Positions 28,600 to 38,294 of a stretch of 64,000 nucleotides of DNA are shown piece by piece. Where the stretch lies: contig NZ_BTGQ01000007.1 of assembly GCF_036985505.1 (NCBI RefSeq), forward strand, positions 1-64,000, in the 5' to 3' direction. Under the pieces are notes generated by a model. It worked only from the letters and a program-made list of their open reading frames with translations. It ran no database searches and was not told the DNA's origin. Origin of the DNA: Croceitalea sp947503285. GTDB taxonomy: Bacteria; Bacteroidota; Bacteroidia; Flavobacteriales; Flavobacteriaceae. Position 1 is the first letter of the stretch, and each line of letters starts with the position of its first letter. A program made the position numbers and the translations under genes.

Positions 28600-29738
28600 T
28601 GATTTAATGTTTTTAAGATTAAGGATGTTATTCTGTCTAAATCTTCCTCAAGTAAATTAGATCCACTAGGTAAACAAAGACCTCTAAGGAATAAATCGGA
28701 TGAAGTTCCGTCGGTGTAAGACTTAAAGTTTTTAAAAACTGGTTGTTCATGCATAGGTTTCCACAGCGGGCGTGACTCTATATCTTCTAGCTGCAGTTCA
28801 AGCCTAATCTTTTCCCGTATCTTAAAAGAAGGAGTAAGGATACAGGTCAACCAACGATTACTTGAAAAGCCTTGAGGCTCGTCTAAAAAATTGACTGTGC
28901 TGAGTTCTCCTAATCGTTTTTTATAGTAGGCATAGTTGTACCTTCTAGCTGCCACCCTATCATTCAAAACTTCCATCTGACCACGGCCAATACCAGCAAT
29001 TACATTACTCATTCTATAATTATGACCTACATGGGTATGCTCATAATGGGGCGCATCGTCTCGAGCCTGTGTTGCCAAGAAAACCGCCTTTTTCCTTATT
29101 TCAATGTCTTTAGTGAGAAGTGCCCCACCGCCGGAAGTCGTTATAATTTTATTTCCGTTGAAAGATAATATTCCTATATCACCCAAGCTCCCACATTTTT
29201 TTCCATTGACAGAACTCCCAAGGGCTTCGGCACTATCCTCAATCACTGGAATTCCATATTTATTAGAAATTTCAGCCACCTCTGCATGCTTATAGGGCAT
29301 CCCATATAAATGAACCGCCACAATGGCTTTTGGTGGTTTTCCATTCTTGATGCCATTCAAAATAGCTTCCTCCAACAATTCGGGAGAGATATTCCAAGTA
29401 TCCTTTTCACTATCAACAAAGACGGGATTAGCCCCTAAATATGTGATTGGATTTGCACTTGCAGAAAAGGTAAAACTCTGACAAATAACGTCATCACCAT
29501 GTACAACTCCTAAAAGTTTTAATGCCAAATGAATGGCCGCAGTACCTGAACTGAGTGCCGCAGTGTGAACTGCACCTTCAAAATATCGTGATATTGCCTC
29601 TTCGAAGCCATCAACATTAGGGCCCAATGGAGCTATCCAATTGGTGTTGAACGCTTCATTTACGTATTCTTGTTCTGTTCCTCCCATATGGGGGGAAGAC
29701 AACCATATTTTGGTCTTTGTAATCAAAGTCTTTGACAA
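28593..29738 (-). CDS. DegT/DnrJ/EryC1-family PLP aminotransferase
   Basis: 381 residues, normal for sugar aminotransferases of the PglE/WecE group. The PLP-binding lysine is in SFNGNKIITTSGGG. The N-terminal IWLSSPHMGGTEQEYV and NTNWIAPLGPNV are characteristic of enzymes that act on UDP-4-keto-6-deoxy sugars. It would transfer an amino group from glutamate to the product of the adjacent dehydratase. No in-frame ATG precedes the conserved region. The start is a TTG, either at 29738 or, four codons in, at 29726, with a stop just upstream. A -7-like box at 29759-29766 lies immediately upstream. It is the first gene of the aminotransferase-dehydratase-wza-wzc operon. Confidence 0.9.
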   Translation of the reverse strand: MSKTLITKTKIWLSSPHMGGTEQEYVNEAFNTNWIAPLGPNVDGFEEAISRYFEGAVHTAALSSGTAAIHLALKLLGVVHGDDVICQSFTFSASANPITYLGANPVFVDSEKDTWNISPELLEEAILNGIKNGKPPKAIVAVHLYGMPYKHAEVAEISNKYGIPVIEDSAEALGSSVNGKKCGSLGDIGILSFNGNKIITTSGGGALLTKDIEIRKKAVFLATQARDDAPHYEHTHVGHNYRMSNVIAGIGRGQMEVLNDRVAARRYNYAYYKKRLGELSTVNFLDEPQGFSSNRWLTCILTPSFKIREKIRLELQLEDIESRPLWKPMHEQPVFKNFKSYTDGTSSDLFLRGLCLPSGSNLLEEDLDRITSLILKTLNQC

Positions 29739-29758
29739 AATTTAGATTATTCAGTGTT

Positions 29759-29766
29759 CAAATGTA
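29759..29766 (-). promoter_or_regulatory. Candidate -7 box for the wzc operon
   Basis: TACATTTG on the minus strand matches the Bacteroidota TAnnTTTG -7 consensus. It lies about 20 bases before the TTG start of the aminotransferase gene. A well-spaced -33 TTG is not evident, so confidence is limited. Confidence 0.35.
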
Positions 29767-29971
29767 ATCATATCAAAGGCTGAGAAAGTTATATTTCGTT
29801 AAAGGAGTAAAATTATCGATTAAATGATGATTACAAGCATGAACTGTATTAACAAATTTAAACCGTGTGTCAATGAACGAAGTTAAGGTGTCGTACAGCT
29901 TTTTTTCAAGGCAATAATGCGTAGTTTTTAAAGTTATTATAACCTTTGCAAAAAGAAACCTAAATCCACAA

Positions 29972-31369
29972 ATGAAAAAAATCCATAAAATTTGCTGTAT
30001 TGGGGCAGGTTATGTAGGGGGGCCTACTATGGCCGTCATTGCCAGCCAATGTCCCGAAATCGACGTTACCGTAGTTGATATCAACCAATCAAGAATTGAT
30101 GCTTGGAACCAACAAGACCTAGACAAATTGCCAGTTTACGAACCTGGACTCAAGGAAATCGTAGAGAAAACGCGTGGAACAAATTTATTTTTCTCTACAG
30201 AAGTCGATGCAGCTATAGACGCTGCCGAGATGATCTTTATTTCGGTAAACACACCAACGAAAACGTACGGAAAAGGCAAAGGACAAGCGGCCGATTTAAA
30301 ATATATAGAACTTTGCGCCAGAAATATTGCGAAAGTAGCGAAAACGGATAAAATCGTCGTAGAAAAGTCTACTTTGCCTGTAAGAACGGCAGAAGCGGTA
30401 AAAAGTATATTGGATAACACTGGAAATGGAGTGAATTTTGAAATATTATCCAATCCTGAATTCCTTGCGGAAGGGACCGCAATCGATGATTTGTTAAAAG
30501 CAGATCGTGTACTTATCGGTGGAGATGACACCCCTAGTGGATTGGAGGCCAAGGCGACCCTAAGTTGGGTGTATGAACATTGGTTAGAAAAAGACAGGAT
30601 TTTACAAACCAATGTATGGTCTTCGGAACTATCTAAACTGGTTGCGAATGCTTTTTTAGCACAACGGGTTTCTTCCATAAATTCCATTTCTGCGCTTTGT
30701 GAAAAAACGGATGCAAATGTGGCCGAGGTTTCAAGGGCTATAGGAAAAGACTCTAGAATCGGGCCTAAATTCTTGAGTTCTTCAGTAGGTTTTGGGGGTT
30801 CTTGCTTTCAAAAAGACATTTTGAATTTGGTATATATTGCAAAATCCTTTGGTTTACCCGAAGTTGCAGACTATTGGGAGCAAGTAATCATCATGAATGA
30901 TTACCAAAAAAGACGTTTTGCAGAAAATATCATTGCTACGCTATACAATACGGTGTCGGGTAAAAAAATTGCTTTCTACGGTTGGGCCTTCAAAAAGGAT
31001 ACCAATGATACGAGGGAATCGGCCGCAATCTATGTGGCAGACGCCTTATTGGATGAACAGGCCGAAATTGTGGTTTATGATCCCAAAGTATCCGCTGAAG
31101 TGATTTATAACGATCTAGATTATCTTAATACTAGAAGTCCTGAAGAAAACAGGCGCCTTTTGAAAGTAGTCAGCAATCCTATGGAAGCTGCCAAAGACGC
31201 CCATGCCATTGCCATATTGACGGAATGGGAAGAATTCAAAACCTACGATTGGAAAAAGATACATGAGCATATGCTCAAACCCGCTTTTCTCTTTGATGGA
31301 AGAAGAATCTTGGATAAGCAGGAGATGGACGCATTTGGATTTAAATTTTATAAAATAGGAGAAGCGTGA
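29972..31369 (+). CDS. ugd: UDP-glucose 6-dehydrogenase
   Basis: 465 residues, closer in length and motifs to the eukaryote-like UGDH group than to short bacterial Ugd. The NAD-binding loop is GAGYVGGPTM (residues about 9-18), the substrate region includes VNTPTKTYGKGKGQAADL, and the catalytic cysteine lies in GFGGSCFQKDI near residue 274. It oxidises UDP-glucose to UDP-glucuronate with two NAD+. The following epimerase starts inside its stop codon (GTGA overlap), so both are translated together. An AACCTTTG sequence at 29941-29948, one mismatch from the -7 consensus, sits 24 bases before the start. It diverges from the wzc operon. Confidence 0.96.
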   Translation: MKKIHKICCIGAGYVGGPTMAVIASQCPEIDVTVVDINQSRIDAWNQQDLDKLPVYEPGLKEIVEKTRGTNLFFSTEVDAAIDAAEMIFISVNTPTKTYGKGKGQAADLKYIELCARNIAKVAKTDKIVVEKSTLPVRTAEAVKSILDNTGNGVNFEILSNPEFLAEGTAIDDLLKADRVLIGGDDTPSGLEAKATLSWVYEHWLEKDRILQTNVWSSELSKLVANAFLAQRVSSINSISALCEKTDANVAEVSRAIGKDSRIGPKFLSSSVGFGGSCFQKDILNLVYIAKSFGLPEVADYWEQVIIMNDYQKRRFAENIIATLYNTVSGKKIAFYGWAFKKDTNDTRESAAIYVADALLDEQAEIVVYDPKVSAEVIYNDLDYLNTRSPEENRRLLKVVSNPMEAAKDAHAIAILTEWEEFKTYDWKKIHEHMLKPAFLFDGRRILDKQEMDAFGFKFYKIGEA

Positions 31370-32388
31370 AAGTTCTTATAACGGGTGCAGCCGGTTTCAT
31401 AGGATATCATTTGAGCAAAAAGCTTATTGCCGAAGGGCATGAGGTTTTTGGCTTGGATAACATCAACGATTATTACGACCCAAAGCTGAAATTTGACAGA
31501 CTTAAGGATTTGGGTATTTCCCAAGAAGATTCCCAGGAGTTTCATAGAACTGTCACCAGTGGCACCTATGGAAACAAGATGCGATTTGTTCGAATGGACC
31601 TTGAAGATAGGGAAGCACTGCCCCGTATTTTTCAAAAAGAAAAATTCGAGGTTGTTTGCAACCTTGCCGCACAGGCAGGAGTGCGCTACAGCCTTGAAAA
31701 TCCTGAGTCCTATGTTGACAGCAATGTTGTAGGTTTCCTGAATATTCTGGAATGTTGCCGGCATCATGAGGTCAAACATTTGGTTTACGCCAGTAGTTCC
31801 AGTGTATACGGATTAAATGAAAAAGTTCCTTTTTCCGTTCAAGACAATGTGGACCAACCTATTAGCTTATATGCAGCAAGTAAAAAAAGTAATGAGCTTA
31901 TGGCCCATACCTATAGTCATCTATACGGTTTTGCCACAACCGGATTACGCTTTTTTACGGTTTATGGCCCATGGGGTAGGCCAGATATGGCACTATTCCT
32001 ATTTACCAAAGCCATTTTAAATGACCAACCTATCAATGTCTTTAACAATGGTGAACTAGAACGGGATTTCACCTATGTAGATGATATTGTTGAAGGGGTG
32101 TATCGGATTATTGATCAAAAGACCAACGAAGACAAGGCAAAATATCGCCTTTATAACATCGGTAACAATAATTCCGTGAAGCTCATGGATTTTATAGATG
32201 CCATTGAAGGCAGCTTGGGGATAGAAGCCAAAAAAAATATGTTGCCCATGCAACCAGGTGACGTAATTAGAACCTGGGCGGATGTGAATGATTTGATTAC
32301 TGACTATGGTTACAGTCCAAATACTCCTGTAAAGGAAGGTATAGCAAATTTCATATATTGGTATAAAAATTATTATTCCAAAGCTTAA
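31366..32388 (+). CDS. UDP-glucuronate 4-epimerase (extended SDR)
   Basis: 340 residues with a GTG start that overlaps the ugd stop by 4 bases. The NAD-binding glycine motif is GAAGFIGYHL (residues 7-16). DNINDYYDPKLKFDRL is a hallmark of the UDP-glucuronate 4-epimerase/CapI group. The catalytic triad is visible as SSSVYG plus YAASK near residue 168, and RFFTVYGPWGRPDMA is also typical. The enzyme interconverts UDP-glucuronate and UDP-galacturonate. With ugd it gives the locus its uronic-acid donors, which fits the pectate-lyase-like protein at 17675-19342. Confidence 0.93.
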   Translation: MKVLITGAAGFIGYHLSKKLIAEGHEVFGLDNINDYYDPKLKFDRLKDLGISQEDSQEFHRTVTSGTYGNKMRFVRMDLEDREALPRIFQKEKFEVVCNLAAQAGVRYSLENPESYVDSNVVGFLNILECCRHHEVKHLVYASSSSVYGLNEKVPFSVQDNVDQPISLYAASKKSNELMAHTYSHLYGFATTGLRFFTVYGPWGRPDMALFLFTKAILNDQPINVFNNGELERDFTYVDDIVEGVYRIIDQKTNEDKAKYRLYNIGNNNSVKLMDFIDAIEGSLGIEAKKNMLPMQPGDVIRTWADVNDLITDYGYSPNTPVKEGIANFIYWYKNYYSKA

Positions 32389-32781
32389 GGTTTAAGCTAG
32401 TTAAAGGTGAAAGTCAGTTTTAGTAACTTTTAAGCGGGTGAGGTTTTTATGCACTAAAAAATAGATTTTTTTAATTATACCTATCGCACGTGTTCGTTGA
32501 GGCTGTTATTATTTTATTTGGGATTAAATCAATTTGGTTTTATTTGGAACCTATCCTAATCTTTTATATCCCCGTTATTTTCCCTGTCACCTACAACCGA
32601 AATATTATATTTTGAGATGACCATTAAAAGATGATAAGACAGCTTCTGAAGTCCTTACCAAATAGCCTTTAAAAAAGACTTGGCAAAGTTCTGGTACTAA
32701 GAAAATATATTTAACTTTTACCATAAAAGGAAAAGTGATGGAAAACCGTTTAATTTTAGTGATTTTAAATCATATCACATT
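32389..32781. other. Intergenic region, no gene seen
   Basis: About 390 AT-rich bases between the epimerase and the Wzy-like gene, both on the plus strand. The length suggests a separate promoter for the downstream glycosyltransferase operon, but no convincing -33/-7 pair was found. No coding remnant was recognised. Confidence 0.4.
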
Positions 32782-34122
32782 ATGAAATTGAAATTCATAA
32801 TTATTGCCATTTTATTGGCGGTTGATGGTGTCTTTATCCGATTTAAGATAGGTGGCATCAGTTATGATCGGCTACTGGAATTTATATTTTTCTTTATTTT
32901 ATTCAAAGATTTCATTTTTGAATTAAAAATAAACGCATTTCTCAGAAAGTGGTGTAGAATAATACTTCTTTTGGCCTCTATTCAACTTTTGTTTAAGCTA
33001 TATCTATCAATTATTGGGGAAATAGAATTTCAATTTGTCTATACTCCCTTAATAAAGAGTTTTTCTTTCATTGTTTTTTCGTTCTTATTTTTAATTCTAG
33101 CTAAAAAAGGAGTTAAGTACTTGAATATTATCGTTCTAATTCACTTTTTGATTCTCGCATTTGCATTTTTACAACATCCTTTTTCTCCAATCGCGGATCA
33201 AATGCTAGAGATAAAAAAATTACTTTATGTAAGTGCGGAATCAGATCGAATAGCCCAAGATTTGATAAGGGAAGAAGCCAAAATTACTGGCGGTTATGGT
33301 AACGCGTTTAGACTGGCAGGTCCATTTGCAAATACCATAAATTTTTCTTATTTCGCATTCAGCAGTTTTGCACTTAATTTATTTCTTTTTTTAAAATATA
33401 GGGGAAAGCCCTATTTATTTCTACTGATCTTATTGTTCATTGCCTCTATCCTCTCACAGACGCGCTCACTTTTACTAGCGGAAGTCTTTTTGGTTTTCGG
33501 ATATCTGTTTTTTGCTCCACTTAAAAAACACTTTTTCTACAAGATTGGAATCGTAATCGGCGCAATTATAATGATATCAACGATTTATACTGCAGGTGAT
33601 GCGCTTCTTAAAGGCAGTACCAGTAGAATAGCCAAAGCAAGTTCCGCTGGGCATTCCGATTCCAGACCATTATTATGGATTACGGCATTGTATGCAGTTT
33701 CCAGTAATCCTTTTGGTCTTACACAAGCCGATTATCAAACCGCGCGGCAAGAAATGTTCAGGGTATTTGGAAATTCAGATATACTTTATCTCTGGCCACA
33801 TAACGGTATTATTAATATTGGTTTTCATTACACCTTTTTTGGTTATTTCATATTTGCCTTCTTGGTCGCCATGCTGCTAAAAACCATAAACAAAGTCAAA
33901 GAAAAGAAAATAGTATCATTTTTTCGACTTGTGCTTATTGCATACGTTATTCAAACCAGCTTTCATAATAACTTTATTCTTGAATCGGACTATGCGTTTT
34001 TAATGATTCTAATGCTAATTTCGTTAGAAGCCGGTAATGGAACATACAAGGTGCAAACTGTACTAAAAGAGAAAGACTTACATTCAACTAGGATGGCAAA
34101 ACTTACAACCACTAAATTCTAA
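32782..34122 (+). CDS. Wzy-like O-antigen/exopolysaccharide polymerase
   Basis: 446 residues, strongly hydrophobic, with about 10-12 predicted membrane helices and a longer periplasmic loop around residues 140-190 that includes LIREEAKITGGYGNAFRLAGPF. This pattern, with a second loop containing SRIAKASSAGHSDSRPLLW, fits the O-antigen ligase/polymerase superfamily. Such proteins rarely share strong motifs, so the call rests on topology, the R/H-rich loops and the location among flippase and glycosyltransferase genes. It would join repeat units in the periplasm. The next gene begins 8 bases after its stop. A WaaL-type ligase is the alternative, less likely in a Wza/Wzc locus. Confidence 0.78.
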   Translation: MKLKFIIIAILLAVDGVFIRFKIGGISYDRLLEFIFFFILFKDFIFELKINAFLRKWCRIILLLASIQLLFKLYLSIIGEIEFQFVYTPLIKSFSFIVFSFLFLILAKKGVKYLNIIVLIHFLILAFAFLQHPFSPIADQMLEIKKLLYVSAESDRIAQDLIREEAKITGGYGNAFRLAGPFANTINFSYFAFSSFALNLFLFLKYRGKPYLFLLILLFIASILSQTRSLLLAEVFLVFGYLFFAPLKKHFFYKIGIVIGAIIMISTIYTAGDALLKGSTSRIAKASSAGHSDSRPLLWITALYAVSSNPFGLTQADYQTARQEMFRVFGNSDILYLWPHNGIINIGFHYTFFGYFIFAFLVAMLLKTINKVKEKKIVSFFRLVLIAYVIQTSFHNNFILESDYAFLMILMLISLEAGNGTYKVQTVLKEKDLHSTRMAKLTTTKF

Positions 34123-34130
34123 TACATTAC

Positions 34131-35216
34131 ATGATTCGAAAAAAGAATAAAATTCTCTTAGTCCTACCATCATTACGGGCGGGAGGTGCTGAAAGGGTTA
34201 TTTCCTTTGTAGCACAAAAACTTGACCGAGACATGTTTGAAATAACCCTTCTTGTTATTGGCCATAATAAGGATTCTTCATTTACTCCAGAAAGTACCAA
34301 CGTAGTCTTTTTAGAAAAAAATCGTGTATTATTTTCTTTCATTCCTATTTTTTCCTATCTCAAAAAACATAATCCTGATATCGTATTAAGTACTATTGGT
34401 CACGTAAACACTTTGATGGCTTTGCAATCGCTTTTATTTAAGAAAATTATCTTTATCGGACGAGAGGTCAATGTCATAAGCGTTTTTTCAACAATTCAAC
34501 CATCAAAAAAATGGTATTCCATAATAAATACAACAAAATATTCATACAGACTTCTAGATATAATCCTATGTCAATCTAAAGATATGGCGCAAGATTTGCA
34601 ATTGAATTTTAATATTCCCATAAAAAAAATAAGAATTATCAATAATCCGATTTCGAGTTCATTCTCCTCTAAATCACGGTACCCAAACAACGAAATCCCT
34701 AAATTCATTACAGTTGGAAGTCTAGTAGAAAGAAAAGGACATAAAAGAATTTTAGATGCCCTGTCAAAATACGATGGACCTTATCAGTATACCATTATTG
34801 GAGATGGTGACTTATCAAGCGAAATTTTACATTATGCAGATGAAAAAGGAATGAGGAGCAACATAAACCATATTCCATTCACCAAAAATGTATCGAATTA
34901 CCTTAAGACGGCAAATGTATTTTTACAAGGTTCTTTTGTAGAAGGTTTTCCTAATGCTCTTCTCGAAAGTTGTGCATGTGGCACACCTGCTGTAGCTTTT
35001 AACGCTCCTGGAGGAATAAATGAAATAATTGAAAATGGAGTAAATGGTTTTATTGTCGAGAATGAAATCGAATTTGTAGATAAGCTCAATTTACTCTTAA
35101 AGAAAAAATTGAACCCAGAGGTGGTTAGTTCAACTGTGTTCAAAAAGTTTAATAGTCAGCAGATTATGAAAAATTACCAAAATTTATTTTTGGAAGTACT
35201 ACAAAAAAAATTATGA
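34131..35216 (+). CDS. Glycosyltransferase family 4-like (GT-B fold)
   Basis: 361 residues. The N-terminal half opens with LLVLPSLRAGGAERVISFVAQKL, a common acceptor-side motif of GT4 enzymes. The C-terminal donor-binding half contains VGSLVERKGHKRILDALSKY and GSFVEGFPNALLESCACGTPAVAF, including the EGFPNALLE motif that contacts the nucleotide-sugar phosphates. It would add one sugar to the lipid-linked repeat unit at the cytoplasmic face of the membrane. The next glycosyltransferase overlaps its stop by 4 bases. Donor and linkage are unknown. Confidence 0.9.
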   Translation: MIRKKNKILLVLPSLRAGGAERVISFVAQKLDRDMFEITLLVIGHNKDSSFTPESTNVVFLEKNRVLFSFIPIFSYLKKHNPDIVLSTIGHVNTLMALQSLLFKKIIFIGREVNVISVFSTIQPSKKWYSIINTTKYSYRLLDIILCQSKDMAQDLQLNFNIPIKKIRIINNPISSSFSSKSRYPNNEIPKFITVGSLVERKGHKRILDALSKYDGPYQYTIIGDGDLSSEILHYADEKGMRSNINHIPFTKNVSNYLKTANVFLQGSFVEGFPNALLESCACGTPAVAFNAPGGINEIIENGVNGFIVENEIEFVDKLNLLLKKKLNPEVVSSTVFKKFNSQQIMKNYQNLFLEVLQKKL

Positions 35217-36301
35217 AAGTATTACATTGTATAAATTCACTTTCAATGGGTGGTGCTGAACGATTAGTAGTCGATCTAGCTCTGTTCTTAAATAAAAAAA
35301 ATATCGAAATAGATATTTTGATTTTAAAAGGTGGGGAATCACCTTTATTAGAAAAATTAGATCCAACTACAAATATTCAAGTTTTTTGCCTTACTCAGAA
35401 AGGCAGCGTTTATAACCCTATTCATATTTTTAGACTTAAAAAGTATTTTGAAAAATATGATATAGTACATGTGCATTTATTTCCTGCATTATACTGGTCA
35501 GCATTAACAAAATTCTTTGGTGGTAAAAAAAACAAATTGATTTTTACGGAACACAGCTCAAACAATACAAGAAGAAGGTATTGGCTGCTCAAATATATTG
35601 ATAGAAAAATATATAAGCGGTTTGATGCGATCATCACTATTTCAAAAGCTGTGGATAAAAACTTAAAAAAACATTTAGGTAAAAAGTTCAAAAGTAGAAT
35701 ACATTTAATCTACAATGGTATAGATGTTAATACTATTCTAGATGCAGAAGGATATTCGAAAACAGAAATCGACAACTTACCAGAAGAAGCCAGAGTCATA
35801 TTACAAGTATCAACCTTTAGGTATCCGAAAGATCAAAAAACAGTTATTTCAGCAATGAAATTGCTGCCCAAATATGTTTTTTTACTTCTTGTTGGAGATG
35901 GAAATTTGAAACAAGATTGCGAAAAACATGCGAAAGATTTGAAAGTCGACGACAGGGTGATATTTTTAGGTCTGCGAACCGATGTACCGAAATTACTTAA
36001 GACATCAGACTTTATAGTGTTATCATCTTATTATGAAGGCTTATCCTTATCGAGTATCGAGGGTATGGCATCCGGTAGCCCTTTCTTAGCCACAAATGTC
36101 CCCGGTCTTACCGAAGTGGTCGAAAATGCAGGATTACTATTTCAACCAAAAGATCATCACGCATTGGCAAAATTGATTATTTCATTACTTGAAGATCCTA
36201 TTTTTTATGGAGAGACCGTGCATAAATGCATCAATAGAGCAAAAGAGTATGACATCGATTCAATGGCAGTAAAATATATAAACCTCTATAATACATTGTG
36301 A
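35213..36301 (+). CDS. Glycosyltransferase family 4-like (GT-B fold)
   Basis: 362 residues, starting with MKVLHCINSLSMGGAERLVVDLA. The C-terminal half shows QVSTFRYPKDQKTVISAM and SSYYEGLSLSSIEGMASGSPFLAT, the EGLSLSSIE phosphate-binding motif of GT4 enzymes. The start overlaps the stop of the preceding glycosyltransferase (ATGA), so the two are translationally coupled and probably add neighbouring sugars. Donor and acceptor cannot be named from sequence. Confidence 0.9.
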   Translation: MKVLHCINSLSMGGAERLVVDLALFLNKKNIEIDILILKGGESPLLEKLDPTTNIQVFCLTQKGSVYNPIHIFRLKKYFEKYDIVHVHLFPALYWSALTKFFGGKKNKLIFTEHSSNNTRRRYWLLKYIDRKIYKRFDAIITISKAVDKNLKKHLGKKFKSRIHLIYNGIDVNTILDAEGYSKTEIDNLPEEARVILQVSTFRYPKDQKTVISAMKLLPKYVFLLLVGDGNLKQDCEKHAKDLKVDDRVIFLGLRTDVPKLLKTSDFIVLSSYYEGLSLSSIEGMASGSPFLATNVPGLTEVVENAGLLFQPKDHHALAKLIISLLEDPIFYGETVHKCINRAKEYDIDSMAVKYINLYNTL

Positions 36302-36351
36302 ACAAGAACAATTTACAAGGAGTTGACCACTTTTGATAAAATCAAAGTACA

Positions 36352-37509
36352 ATGAACAAGAACATACTACTATTAGCATCCCTAGCTAATTCCCTGTTGA
36401 ACTTTAGGGGCGACTTTATTGTTGCTTTACTCAAAGAAGGTTACAACGTATATGCAGCGGCACCTGAACTGCCTCAAGAGGTCGCTGATAAATTGACAAA
36501 ATGGGGTGCAAAACCCTTGACTTTTAAATTGGATAGGGCCGGTTTAAATCCATTGAAAGATTTCAAGTCGATTCTTGAACTTAAAAAGTTGATATTGCAT
36601 TACAACATTGATATGGTTTTTCCCTATACCATTAAACCCGTAATATACGGATCTATTGCAGCCAATCTTGCAAAAACACCGGTGATTTCTTTAATAACGG
36701 GATTGGGATATACCTTTAGTGGAGCCTCGGTCAAAGCCAAACTACTTCATCAGATAACGAAAAGAATGTATAAATTTTCATTAAGAAAGAACAGCTTGGT
36801 CATCTTTCAAAATGAGGATGATTTAATACTATTTAAAAAAAATGGTATTCTTTCTAAAAATCAAAGAGCGACCATAGTTAATGGTTCAGGCGTTAATTTG
36901 AAGAAATTTCCTTTCCGTGAAATAACAGTGACTTCACAAAATGTAAAATTTGTTATAGTGGCACGGTTAATCAAAGAAAAGGGTATTCAGCTTTTTATGG
37001 ACACGGCGGAAGAACTCAAAAAGACGTATCCCCTAGCAGAATTTCACATCATAGGTGGTCAAGCAGAACCACCATCTGGAATTAATGTTGATGTCTTAAA
37101 GCGGTTACATGATGACGGTACGATTATTTTTCACGGACTTAAAGATGACGTACCAACATTTTTAAAGAACATGCATGTTTTCGTATTACCTACTTATTAC
37201 AGGGAAGGTGTACCACGTTCAATCTTAGAAGCCTTATCTGTTGGCTTGCCCGTTATCACTACTAGAACCCCCGGTTGCAAAGAAACCGTCATCACAGGGA
37301 AAAATGGTTTTTTGATTCCGCCTAGAGATTTGAATGCATTGATAGATTCATGCCGTTACTTTCTTGACCACCCTGACGTGATTCAAGAAATGGGTCAACA
37401 AAGTAGACTTTTAGCAGAAACAAAATTTGATGTAACCATAATCAATACTTTCTTGATAGAGCATATCAATTCGGCCTTACATGTGAAAAGCATGTCTAAG
37501 CAGTTGTAA
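36352..37509 (+). CDS. PglA-like glycosyltransferase family 4
   Basis: 385 residues. NILLLASLANSLLNFRGDFI and FPYTIKPVIYGSIAA match the group that contains PglA and WbnH-type enzymes. These add GalNAc or a related sugar to an undecaprenyl-diphosphate-linked first sugar, usually a diacetylated amino sugar. The donor site is seen as VARLIKEKGIQLFMD and TYYREGVPRSILEALSVGLPV. With the PglC-like phosphoglycosyltransferase at 43824-44429 and the dehydratase/aminotransferase pair, this suggests a repeat unit that begins with a 4-amino-type sugar. The role as second transferase is inferred. Confidence 0.87.
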   Translation: MNKNILLLASLANSLLNFRGDFIVALLKEGYNVYAAAPELPQEVADKLTKWGAKPLTFKLDRAGLNPLKDFKSILELKKLILHYNIDMVFPYTIKPVIYGSIAANLAKTPVISLITGLGYTFSGASVKAKLLHQITKRMYKFSLRKNSLVIFQNEDDLILFKKNGILSKNQRATIVNGSGVNLKKFPFREITVTSQNVKFVIVARLIKEKGIQLFMDTAEELKKTYPLAEFHIIGGQAEPPSGINVDVLKRLHDDGTIIFHGLKDDVPTFLKNMHVFVLPTYYREGVPRSILEALSVGLPVITTRTPGCKETVITGKNGFLIPPRDLNALIDSCRYFLDHPDVIQEMGQQSRLLAETKFDVTIINTFLIEHINSALHVKSMSKQL

Positions 37510-37541
37510 ACGGTATACAAATTCAAAAAACTGATAGTACT

Positions 37542-38288
37542 ATGAAAACGGTCATGATTTTAGGAGGTTCTAAGGGAGTAGGAAAAGAAATACTTTTATC
37601 CTGTATAAGTAAAGGGTACAATGTTGCATTCTGTGGTCGAAATTCCAATCTTGCCAAAGAAATCATTGCATCTACCAACGCAGAAAATCAACTGTATTTT
37701 CATAAACTAGACCTAAACAACATCGAAGGCATAGAACACTTCTATAAAGCAACCATAAAACGTTTTGAAAAAATAGATGCCTTGGTTTTATATGCAGGCA
37801 TCACCCCTGTTGCATCCATACTTCAAACTGAAGAAGAAGTATACGATAGTGTGTTCAATATAAATCTGAAAGCGCCGTTCTTTTTGCTGAAACATGTATT
37901 GAAATCAATGATTGAACAACAATCTGGTTCTATCCTATTCTTTGGATCTGCACATATGGATTATGGCGAAATTGACCGGGCTCCATATGCCCTGACTAAA
38001 AGTACTTTGTATACATTATCGACACATATAGCCCATCATTACGCAAAATATGGAATAAGATCTAATTATTTAGTTATGGGTTGGACCAATACTGAGGGTG
38101 AAATTAACCTTCGAAATAAGGAAGGTGTCAGCGAAGAAAAATTGATGGAGAAAGCATCTAAAATAATCCCAATGGGTAGAATGCTCAAGCCTACGGACCC
38201 TATACCAGCCGTTATGCATTTTATCTCAGATGAGTCGGCAATGACCACAGGCTCAATAATTAGGGTAACTGGAGGGGAATATATTTAA
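37542..38288 (+). CDS. Short-chain dehydrogenase/reductase
   Basis: 248 residues, a classical SDR. The cofactor loop is GGSKGVGKE (residues 8-16), NAG is replaced by YAG near residue 86, the catalytic serine lies in FFGSAHM near 136, and YALTK near 148 supplies Tyr and Lys. The C-terminus (MTTGSIIRVTGGEY) is the usual SDR end. It sits 6 bases before an SMP-30-type lactonase and inside a glycosyltransferase operon, so it probably oxidises or reduces a sugar or a sugar-derived acid for the polysaccharide. Substrate and cofactor are unknown. Confidence 0.88.
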   Translation: MKTVMILGGSKGVGKEILLSCISKGYNVAFCGRNSNLAKEIIASTNAENQLYFHKLDLNNIEGIEHFYKATIKRFEKIDALVLYAGITPVASILQTEEEVYDSVFNINLKAPFFLLKHVLKSMIEQQSGSILFFGSAHMDYGEIDRAPYALTKSTLYTLSTHIAHHYAKYGIRSNYLVMGWTNTEGEINLRNKEGVSEEKLMEKASKIIPMGRMLKPTDPIPAVMHFISDESAMTTGSIIRVTGGEYI

Positions 38289-38294
38289 AGCACT

